DNA of 64,000 nucleotides from Crambe crambe (Eukaryota; Porifera; Demospongiae; Poecilosclerida; Crambeidae): assembly GCA_963924555.1 (NCBI GenBank), contig OZ004593.1:4956480-5020479 (forward strand), given 5' to 3'. Position 1 is the stretch's first letter, and each line of letters begins with the position of its first letter. Below, piece after piece: positions 55,001-64,000 of the stretch. The position numbers and the translations under genes were made by a program. The notes below the pieces were generated by a model, which did not search any database, was not told the origin of the DNA, and worked only from the letters and a program-made list of their open reading frames with translations.

Positions 55001-56782
55001 AATTATTATTCAGTTTGTTGGGTTAAATTTTTCTAAAATTGTGTGTATTAATTTTTCGATCACAAAATTATATTCATTGCTTTATTATCATAGCGCACGC
55101 CACCACTGCATCAGCTCAAGTAAACTATCCAAATATGAATTATGGTGGCCAGCCTTCCCAAAGTGAGCATCTTTCTGCTGGCACCACTGGACTGCCGGAC
55201 AGCACAGTGGTACCTCCACCAGCAACAGATCAAGTCCAAACTGACACCAAAACCAATAATGAAGGATCAGATGATAGTCAAGATCAAAAACCTAATGAAA
55301 ATGGTGATGAATTTGCTTAGTTGAGTGGATTCAAGAGTTGAATTCTTTCTTTTACAGATAAGAAGGCCACCAGTGAAAGCAAGAAAGGTGGTGGATGGGG
55401 TGTGATGGATTTTTTTAAGTCCATAGTGCCAAAGAAGAAGAACCAGGTCCATCTTCCAGATGATAAAAATCCATCAGTGAGTGATAATCTCATGTGTCTA
55501 CGCAAAAAAAAAAGAAAAAAAAAGTGGCATCATGTAATATATTAGTAGGATTATAATTTTTACTTGCATACTATTGTGATGGTATGGATACTGTTGGGAT
55601 ACTGTTGAATTGTCAGTAGATTGAGGGTTCAGGTCATTCTTCTTGCCCACTTAACCTCTTTATACATTACACAGATTGTTTGGGATGAGAAAAAGAAGAA
55701 GTGGGTGAATATGGACAATGATGGCGAGGTGAGTTTGATGTGCTTTAAAAAAAATGCTTGATTTACAATGACAAACCAGGAGGATGAAGACCTGCCCCCT
55801 CCACCCAAGGACTCAGAGTTGAAGAGATCTGTCCCACATAACACTGCTCCAGTCACAACTGAGTTTGTTGATGGGACTCTTAATGCTGCTGGCACTAAAC
55901 TACCCGAGACTGTGGAGAACAAGCCTACAACATCAACAGGAGGACCACCTAACATGTACTCTATACAGGTACATGGATGCAGTCAATCACACTGTTACCT
56001 GCTCATGTAATTAATTGTCCCCTTAATCTTTTTGTAATTATGATTCCATCCCAGCATCTAAAATGTCAGTTCATATATATTGCTCCTCTAAACCACTTGT
56101 AGGGATTGAAGAGAGGTCGTTTAGGGGCTCGCTCAAAGTACATTGATGTGTTGAATCCAGGAGGAAAGACTTCCAGTGATGGGTCTGGTCCTGTGCCAGT
56201 GCCTCCCCCCGGACCTCCTCCTCCACCCATGGCTGGACTTCCAAATACCACTTCACAACCTCCACCCACCACCTTCTTTGTTCCTCCACCAGTTGAAGGT
56301 GTGTATGTAGATACTCATAATAGGAAAGTACAATAATCAAAGACTTGAAATGGAGAGGATTTTTTTCTCCTAACTCTCTTCCTGCCTCTTCCCCTCGTTT
56401 CTTGTCTTCCTCCCATTCCCTTTTCCTCTCCTCTCTCATTCTGACTCTTCCCCTTTCATTATTATGTACCATCTTTGACTCTTCCCAACAGGTGATGCAG
56501 CTCCTCTGTCTGACTTTGAGAGCTTGACCAATACAACATCTGTCACTGAAGCCAGTGCTACCACCCATTCCAACCCCACCCCAAGTTCCCTACAACAGTC
56601 AGATCCACCAAAGTATCCTCAACAACAAGACTCCATCCCTCACTATACAGACAATCAGCAAAGCCAGTCAGATCAGCAGCCTAATGCAGTTAACGCTAAT
56701 GCTAACACTCTTAAGCATGAAGCTGCTCCACAGGTACAACACTTACAATCAGCACAAGAGCAATCCTATCAACTACAATATC

Positions 56783-56815
<33 letters not shown>

Positions 56816-57676
56816 ATTATGGGGGGAGTCAGGAAAATCTACCTGTCAGTCAAGGAATGCCGACTCAGCAGACTCATGGATCAATGAATCAGCAAATTCA
56901 AATGTCCTCTAGAGATCTGCAGCCAAATAAGGTGCCAGTGCCGAGTCAGCAAAGTACAGGACAAGAGATGAGGTACAGTGAGCCTTTCATCTTTCCAATG
57001 TCTCCATTTTCTAAGTAGAAGTGATTCTATTGTGTAGTGACTACCCTTTTATAATATTACAGCATGGGTGCTTCTGAAGACCAACCTGTTCAACATCCCC
57101 AGGTAAGTATAAATGAGGTCTCCCTTCAATCATTGATAATTTATAATATATATAAATATTCAGTTTTTCAACCCAAGTGCCTTTGCTCCAGTTGGAGGCT
57201 ATCCTGGATCCTCAGAAACCCCCCAAGATGATGCTGTAAGACACCATTATTGCTGTTGAGTGTAGTAGGCACATTGCTAGGGAACCCTTCAATTTAAGAA
57301 ATCTGTCTTGAGTTCAGAAGACCTCTGTAATCTAACCTTCCTTCCCTCCCCTCCTTGTAGATGTCAACTGTGAGCTTGATGAGTGAGTCGTCTCAGGAAG
57401 TGAGCAGATACATGAACAAAACGGTTAGTATACTATCAGCATGACTAGAGAGGGGTCCTTTTAATTAATGCACAGCAGAATTACATGATTTTAGGAAGCT
57501 GATTAAGGAGTTCACTTTTTCTTGTTTTGCAGGGAACTAGTTCAGCTGGTTATAATCGACTGAGACAAGGAATTAGAGGCACCAAAGGGTACTCATCCAT
57601 GCAAGCAGGTGTGGCCAACCAGCAAAGACCACACCCAGGCCAAGTGTCCACTGCTCCTCCTCTTAGACACTCATAG
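49068..57676 (+). CDS. SEC16A: Sec16, COPII ER-exit-site scaffold
   Basis: Exons: 49068-54906, 55094-55303, 55358-55476, 55675-55728, 55780-55968, 56103-56298, 56492-56972, 57063-57102, 57164-57235, 57361-57423 and 57533-57676 (TAG), 2468 residues, all phases consistent. The first exon encodes a long Ser/Thr/Gln-rich disordered region, a Tyr/His/Pro-rich block (about 1000-1200) and the central conserved domain from about 1287 (VRVTFGFGGQLVMVLPS, LWEFLMLLCQQNGVIVPSDV) through an alpha-helical part. The C-terminal exons carry the conserved VHLPDDKNPSIVWDEKKKKWV and ARSKYIDVLNPGG. Sec16 organises COPII budding sites by binding Sec13 and Sec23. Alternative splicing of the small C-terminal exons is plausible. 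A CAA repeat encodes poly-Gln in the 56492 exon. Confidence 0.96.
56786..56815 (+). repeat. (CAA)n poly-glutamine tract in Sec16
   Basis: About 10-12 CAA codons in frame, flanked by YQLQY and YYGG. Confidence 0.9.
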
Positions 57677-58169
57677 ATCATTGCTTAGTACAGAGTCATG
57701 AGGGAAAGAAAAATTAAAATTGGCATTATTAATTTTTATTTCATAAACAATTTGACAGTGCACTGACACTGTCTGCGCATGTGCTGATTTCCATGGTTCA
57801 TGCGGTTTTATGGAATCTTGCAAAATGCTGAGTGCGCATGCTCAACTTTGAGCCTCGAAAATCTCACCGGAGAAGGTGAATGGCATGATAATAGGTCAGT
57901 CACTAGCTAGCTCTTCAGGGCTCACTTCTCTAAAGTTCTTTCCAAATCGGAGTGCAATTTCAAATTTTTAAGTTGTGCGCATGCGTAGTAGTCGGTTTAC
58001 GGATGACGCCTGACGATAAAACCATAGATATAAGAGGTTTTACGGGATTGGAAACGCCCAATGAACTGCACAACCATTAATAATGATATGATGATAATGA
58101 TATCTATGATAAAACCGCCAGTGGTCGTGGGGCGGGGCTGGGGTCAAAGGATGTATTTTCTCTGGAGCT
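57677..58169. promoter_or_regulatory. Intergenic region with NRF1-like sites before the ankyrin-Death gene
   Basis: TGCGCATGCGT at 57976-57986 is NRF1-like. Related GCGCATG cores lie near 57776 and 57833. A short inverted pair around ATAAAACCATAGATAT (58017-58032) and ATATCTATGATAAAACC (58100-58116) follows. Confidence 0.4.
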
Positions 58170-61100
58170 ATGGCTTTTATCAGATCCATCTCGATCAAGA
58201 ACAAAATCACTGGTGCACTGGATAGATTATGGAAGAAGAGAGTATCGTTTAGTGTAAAGCGATTGCGAGATAAGAAAACCGCTGGAGTCTCTCTACCTCA
58301 CCATGACACATCTGGTATGCTCAATGAGAAGAACGCTGACGAAGGAGCCAGCCAAAGTGGCGAGTCGTTTGATAAGAAAACCACTGGAGTCTCTCTACCT
58401 CACTCCGAGTCCAAATTGGACCACGACACACCTGGTATGCTCAATGAGAAGAACGCTGACAAAGGGGCCAGCCAAAGTGGCGAGTCGTTTGATAAGAAAA
58501 CCACTGGAGTCTCTCTACCTCACTCCGAGTCCAAATTGGACCACGACACACCTGGTATGCTCAATGAGAAGAACGCTGATAAAGGGGCTAGCCAATTACA
58601 AAGTGGTGAGTCGCTTGATCTGTTGTCAGCGATCAGGGATGGAAAACTTGGAGTAATAGAGCAGCTTTTGGAAGGAGGTACTCCAGTTGATATGCAACGT
58701 GATGATGGACGGTCTGCTCTGATGCATGCATGTTTAAATGGACAAACTGAAGTAGCCAAACTGCTACTAGAAAGAGGTGCTCAAGTGGACCTAGTGGATA
58801 ACGAAGGATTATCTGCTCTAATATGGGCAAGTATTTATAGACAAACTGAAATGGTGAAACTGTTGTTGGAGAGAGGTGCTAAAGTGGACCTGCAGGATAA
58901 TGATGGAAGGTCTGTTCTAATGTGGGCAAGTGTTAGCAATACAGAACAAATGGACGATTTTATAGTAGGTGATACACTCATGGAATATTTAGTGGGTTGG
59001 GGTACACTTAAGACAGTTACGCAGCAAAGAAACAGAGGAACTGAAATAGTCCAAGTGTTGCTTGAAAGAGGTGCTCAAGTGGATTTACAGGATAGTAAGG
59101 GATGGTTTGCTCTAATGTCGGCAAGTATATAATGGGACAAACTGAAGTAGTTAAACTGTTGCTGGAAAGAGGTGCTCAAGTGGATTTACAGGATAATAAG
59201 GGATCATCTGCTCTAATGTCAGCAAGTATGATGGGACAAACTGAAGTAGTTAAACTGTTGCTGGAAAGAGGTGCTCAAGTGGATTTACAGGATAATGAGG
59301 GATCATCTGCTCTAATGTCGGCAAGTATGATGGGACAAACTGAAGTAGTGAAACTGTTGCTGGAAAGAGGTGCTGCAGTGGACTTAAAAAATAATGGAGA
59401 TTCTGCCCTCATGCTTGCTGATCGTTTTGGATATAATTATTGAAACTGTCAAATTCTTACAGAAGGAAGGTGTACAGATTACATATGAAGTGACCAAAGC
59501 AACCCATTGTCTTGAAAGTGAGTTCATGTACATAATTTTACTAGTGGGCACTCCCATAGCTATTGTATATTGTAGCTTGCACTCCTATATACAGTCATGC
59601 AGTTGTTTATTTTATTCGCAGAAAATTATTCAGCATCTCCTGGAATTGTACTTGATCAGGAAATGATCACACAAGGAGACGTCACATCTGAAGAAGTTAC
59701 TCTCAAAGGAATGGGAATACGTATGTCTATTCCTGAGGACTCGCTATATGGGGAAGAACTTGTCACTCTACTCATCCATCCTTGCTTCACTGGACCATTT
59801 GAACTACCAGACAATTTCGAGTCGGCCAGTCCTGCTTACCTGATCAAACCCAGCAAAAGAAGAGTGAAGTTCCAGAAAGACGTGACAGTCGAGATCCACC
59901 ACTATGCTCATCTGGAGAGTGAGGAGGACTGTGAGGACATGGTGTTCCTCTCAGCCAGTGCCACTCCTGAATTTAGGGAGTCTGGTCCAGTGTATGTCTT
60001 CAAGGAGATAGAGGGTGCCAAGGGGGTGTTCAAACCTGGATACCAGGTAGGAGAGACCACCTTGAGGCATTTTTGTTTGATAAAGGCAGGTAAAAGAAAA
60101 AGGACATTGCAGTCTTCAGAATCAAAGAAGTCTAAAGGTAATGATGTTGTCATAATTTTCATACTGTACTCTTAAGTTCACTTTTTCTTTTGTAGGAAAC
60201 ACATTCTATTACTCGGCAAGACTGTATCGAAGTTTATCCCACAATTCGGCAATCTTCTGCATGTGTTTATATGGTGAAGTGTATACAAAGGTATGGATGC
60301 TTCTCTCCTGAAGTCTAAACTGATTTGTATCATGTGCAGCATTGTGACAAGGTGATGAAGGAGACTGGAGAAGACTGGAAAGTAAATGCAGTCATTTCTC
60401 AACTAACATCAGAAGAAGTTAGTCTTTCAGTGGCTGATGGAATAGGATGGAATGTTATCTTTGAAACAGAACCTAATAAGGTAGGTTGGTAACTAGAGTG
60501 GCCCAGTCCATTAAGTTTAGTGTGCACTGCTTAGGTATTTTAATAACTTTACTACATAGATCTCAAAGAGAGAGATTCATCTTCCTGAAGAGTTGCACAG
60601 AGATATCTCAGAGTGTCCTGATTATCCTCCAAGACTTTCTATTCAGTTTCTTCCGGATTCTTCCACGGAACGCTCCAACCTAATTAAACTAAGAGTAGAT
60701 GGACTAGACATGGAGCGCTACTTCAACATCATAATCCCAAGTAAGTCATCACATGACAGGGGGTTTCAAATAACCTCCTTTTCGCCCAATATTAACTTTG
60801 ATCTGTGTCCATAGCATAATATAAACTAATGTGGTAAGCCGATGTGGTTGCATTAGCAGCTGCAGGTGGGGGTGTAGGAGGGGGATGTGTCCCATCTTCC
60901 ATAGAGCATGAAATCCTCGAGAATGTTTTATTTGTATTAGCAATAGCTATTTAGATTGGCAGATTTATATTATAATTTACATTGATTACCTTCTCTATAT
61001 CCTGAACTCCCTTTGCTATGGGCCTGCATGATCAAATTGTGGATATCACATGCAGTGGTCTTACCAAGGGCCTATCAAGGCACCCATAATACCATTTAAA

Positions 61101-61515
61101 CATAGGGTCTGTAGCTAAAACACTATTCTTTGCAGATCCTACACATGCCGAGTCCTGCAATAGTCAACTCTCTATGGCTGCTAACAACCTTCCTTCAATA
61201 ATGGATCCTCCTTCATCTACTCGGCTTTCATCTTTGTGTTTGGATGAATCGGCACTTAGTGACATCTTTCGTACTTTGTACCCCATAGCACGCGAGTGGG
61301 AGAACATTGGTACTTTGCTGTGTATATCACCTGATCAACTCTCCAACATTGGGCATGACTATGATGGAGCACAGAACTGTTTGCGTGAAATGGTTAAACT
61401 CTGGCTGAAACAAGTCACAATCCGTCCTACTTGGCAGTCACTGGCATGTGCTGTGTCAGTGATTGACCCGAAAATTGCCTTAAAAATTTCAGAAACATAC
61501 AAACAAAATTTTTGA
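58170..61515 (+). CDS. Ankyrin-repeat / ZU5 / UPA-like / Death domain protein, two frameshifts in the ankyrin region
   Basis: Exons 58170-59517, 59622-60137, 60196-60290, 60340-60480, 60560-60740 and 61136-61515. The N-terminus is basic, then has about three copies of a 40-residue repeat (KKTTGVSLPHSESKLDHDTP core). Ankyrin repeats follow (EVAKLLLERGAQVDL type). A ZU5-like domain begins DVTSEEVTLKGMGIRMSIPE. A UPA-like region spans the middle exons. A Death domain follows from about LSDIFRTLYPIAREWENIGT to the end. This resembles the UNC5/PIDD/ankyrin ZU5-UPA-DD architecture in death and inflammasome-type signalling. In the first exon the frame breaks near 59130 (+2 relative to sister repeats) and is restored near 59440 (+4). 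The middle repeats, 59135-59440, are open only in another frame. Either a pseudogene, a spliced-out segment or sequence errors. Confidence 0.85.
58375..58614 (+). repeat. Coding 120-bp tandem repeat
   Basis: Two near-identical 120-bp units, with a diverged partial unit before them, encode the 40-residue N-terminal repeats of the ankyrin-Death protein. Confidence 0.9.
59137..59390 (+). repeat. 99-bp coding ankyrin repeat array
   Basis: Units of 33 codons starting ATGGGACAAACTGAAGTAGT are almost identical at the DNA level, indicating very recent unit duplication or homogenisation. Confidence 0.9.
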
Positions 61516-62682
61516 TATAGTTACTTTTTATCGTGCACTTTATATTGGTTTGACAATAGTAGTAATTAACTGATTAGCAAGTTTTTTCATGAAAGTAGAT
61601 TGGGCAGAGGTCAGTTAGTGTATGGCAGTAGCTATGGATCTAGCTATAATGGTATAGGCTATTCTTATCTGGGTTTCCAAAATCCCCTGCTCGCACGCCA
61701 ACCAGTTGGTAAAGGGTCGGCGTGCGAGAAGATATACTATTCAGCGGAAGTAGAGTAGCGAGACCGGTGGTAAAGAATGGTAAGTTACTAGCAAGAAAGT
61801 GTAGCAGCTAATGTGGTAAAAGCTATAGCTAGCTATCAATAGAGCATTATGAATTAGTTAGCTATAAATTTCTTTGCCAAAAGGGGACATGTAGATATCC
61901 ATTCCTAGCTTCAATAATGTTCTGTTTTGAGGAATTAGGGGATTTATAAACTACCTATGATTGTACATGGTTGTTCAAATACAGAAGTAGTTATGTATTA
62001 GGCCAATGTGACTAAATACCTTGTTTCCTGGCCTTCACTTGCTCAAATTGGATGAGGAAGGGAGGCTATTATTATTATACTATGGCGATGTGAAGCAAGT
62101 GAGACCAGCCCTTCCTCTCTCCTCGCAAATAGAAACATGGTAGTACTCAGGTTAGTGGCTTAAAACAAGTAGTTAAGTGATCACTCATAGATCCTTTAAG
62201 ATGAACATCATACTGGCTGGGCACCAAAAAGGGAGTTATCATAGTTATTATTTCTATATTATAAACTCCGATAAAAAAAAATTACTAACTAAACCATTAA
62301 GAATCTCCTACATGTGTTTGTAGCTAGATTATCATATTTCTAAAATAAGTCCATTCCTTTTAGCTGCATGCTTCTCAATGAAATTTCAACACACTCAAGT
62401 GGTCATTGTTATCACAAGTAATTCAATTTCAGAGTCAGGTGAGCATATTTCATTCTGCTTAATCTTTCCATGACATTTGTGAGAATCAATCTTCTGCAAC
62501 TTGAATAATTCCATTATGTGGATGACAATTAAGTACAGCCTAGAGCTTATGTAGTTAGCTAAGTCATGCACAGTTGAGCTTGACAGCATGCATGGTCCAC
62601 AGTAGATCACCTACCTTTCGTAGTAGCTACCAGCCAATCAACCAGAGTCCTTATTATTGCAGTTCAGTTCCCCTGTGCACAC
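61516..62682. other. Intergenic region
   Basis: No supported gene. A 10-bp inverted repeat CTCGCACGCC / GGCGTGCGAG at about 61690-61731 encloses one copy of GGTAAAGGGTC. Confidence 0.4.
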
Positions 62683-63357
62683 ATGGGTAAAGTGATTGGG
62701 CTTCGTGTCCAGGTATTAGCTATTATGTGTATACAATATACAAAAGAAAAAAATGCACCTTAGCAGTAGACTCATGTTGTGAAATGCTGGAAGATGCTTC
62801 TGCATTCACTTTATACTCTTTTAGGGTCCAGTGGCAATTTCTGCACTCGACAATTCTGCAGTTTCTTTTAAAGACTTATGCACTGCATGCAAGGCCACAC
62901 CCATTGTAATTTAATTCGCTCCATACCTACTGGAATTGCGTGGGGTCTCCCATTGGTATTTTTTTGTTGGTTTTTTTTTTTTTTTTTTTGTAGAAGTTCA
63001 CAATAATGTGTAGCTATAGTGAGTTATGTAGCCAAGTGAATATCAATTTTGTTGCTTGGAAAATTTGATGCATAGGACCAAGAATTACACAAGTTATCAT
63101 ATTTAGACTCCCAGACACTTATGCCCTACAATTTCCAAACTGAAGCTAAGCAGTTAAATCCCTCAACCAGGTCTGACTCATTGAAATATGAGGAGAACAG
63201 TCCCAGCGTGATGATGATGATTGACTCTTACTAGATGTGTATTGCCATGTAGTTCATAATACATGTTCATTTTAATAGGGGGAACATCAACTCTATTACG
63301 TGCTCTTCTTCCTATTTTGTGTCTCTAAGATTTATGCTCAACTCTGCAATGACATGG
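62683..63357 (+). CDS. Possible signal-peptide exons of a gene continuing right of the window
   Basis: ATG 62683-62712 (ten codons, MGKVIGLRVQ) ends at donor GTATTA in phase 0. An exon 63279-63357 after an AATAG acceptor is open in the matching phase and encodes GEHQLYYVLFFLFCVSKIYA then QLCNDM, ending at donor GTGAGT in phase 1. The hydrophobic run and phase-1 donor are like the leader exons of loci A, C, E and F. Nothing downstream confirms it. Confidence 0.3.
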
Positions 63358-63542
63358 GTGAGTGATTTGATCATTTTAACATTTCAAATTAATTTTCATT
63401 ACACCACCACATGGTCATGTGAGCATGTGTGGCCAGTTCCCAGCATCACTGGGAGGGGGTTTCTTTGTGTTTGGGCTAGCCCTTCCTGGTGAATAAATGC
63501 TGGCTCAGTGCTAGCCATCACATGATGTCATCAATATATGAT

Positions 63543-63828
63543 ACAAGTAAAGGGAAAAAATATTTATTCTAAATAAAAAAGGAGAAGTAGGAATGGCTGT
63601 GTGAACGTGAGTGAACTTCAGTCAAGCAACCCCTTACCCATCACCAACTACGAGCCAACTATTTACTTCACTCCCGAGTGAAGTAGGAATAGTTACTTCG
63701 TAGTTGGTGATGGGTAAGGGGTTGCTTGACTGAAGTTCATTCTCTTGTTGCTGAACTTTTTTGAACCGCACACAGCCATTCCTACTTCTCTTTTTTATTT
63801 TGAATAAATATATTTTCCTTTACTTGTT
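63543..63828. mobile_element. Large fold-back (MITE-like) element
   Basis: Near-perfect inverted arms of about 130 bp: the left end ACAAGTAAAGG and the right end CCTTTACTTGT. Inside, AGAAGTAGGAATGGCTGTGTG and CAACCCCTTACCCATCACCA are mirrored. The short centre itself contains CTTCACTCCCGAGTGAAG. No ORF. Confidence 0.8.
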
Positions 63829-64000
63829 CAAATCTTTTTTTTTTGATGTAATGCTCTTATAGGCAACTGGATGCTGTGATGCTATCAAAAGTTAAAGTTC
63901 ACGTATTGTAGCTATGTAGTTTATTTGAGATTTCATCATAATATTGAAGATTTATACAGTTTATAATAAGATTGCCATTGACCTAATTTAATTTTTAAGG

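Noticed and set aside
61690..61731. tRNA-like or terminator hairpin
   Set aside because: The 10-bp stem encloses about 22 bp with no cloverleaf features; kept only as an inverted repeat.

Overview
The window looks like demosponge nuclear DNA, possibly Amphimedon-like (organism is inference). It is AT-rich, with compact intron-containing genes using GT-AG introns, many AGCTAGCT palindromes and dinucleotide microsatellites. It carries animal-specific families: a p53-family factor, receptor tyrosine kinases with two Ig domains, an ankyrin-ZU5-Death protein, ATG5, Sec16 and adenosine kinase. I saw no bacterial operons, rRNA, tRNA, CRISPR or viral genes. Exon coordinates were read by eye from splice sites and reading-frame phase; the phases close for every multi-exon gene except where stated.

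Layout. 1-13.94 kb: a GARNL3-like Rap/Ran-GAP gene on the minus strand, running off the left edge, with long introns full of microsatellites and fold-back repeats. 14.26-15.30 kb: intronless adenosine kinase (plus), divergent from GARNL3. 15.59-20.07 kb: ATG5 (minus), convergent with adenosine kinase. 20.3-43.8 kb: a cluster of Ig receptors and small transmembrane adaptors. Locus A (minus) has one signal-peptide/Ig/Ig ectodomain followed by two complete transmembrane-plus-kinase exons. Locus B (minus) has the same ectodomain joined to a differently built, multi-exon kinase, with a 10-nt disruption. Locus C (minus) has the same ectodomain with a short kinase-less tail. Genes D and E (plus) are small single-pass adaptor-like proteins with tyrosine motifs. 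Gene F (plus) is a one-Ig protein with an odd repetitive hydrophobic part. 45.0-48.36 kb: p53-family gene (minus), divergent from Sec16 (plus, 49.07-57.68 kb). 58.17-61.52 kb: ankyrin-ZU5-UPA-like-Death gene (plus) with two compensating frameshifts. 61.5-64 kb: mostly non-coding, with a possible signal-peptide exon pair entering a gene beyond the right edge and a fold-back element.

How the genes fit together. The 20-44 kb block is the most unusual part. One two-Ig ectodomain, bounded by phase-1 introns, has been duplicated at least three times and joined to different intracellular modules. This resembles the sponge RTK / sponge adhesion molecule (SAM) families described in Geodia. Next to these lie adaptor-like genes, one of which shares a tail motif with locus C. 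I infer a local receptor-adaptor signalling cluster for cell recognition. The remaining genes are conserved housekeeping or stress genes: autophagy (ATG5), ER exit sites (Sec16), purine salvage (adenosine kinase), genome surveillance (p53) and death-domain signalling.
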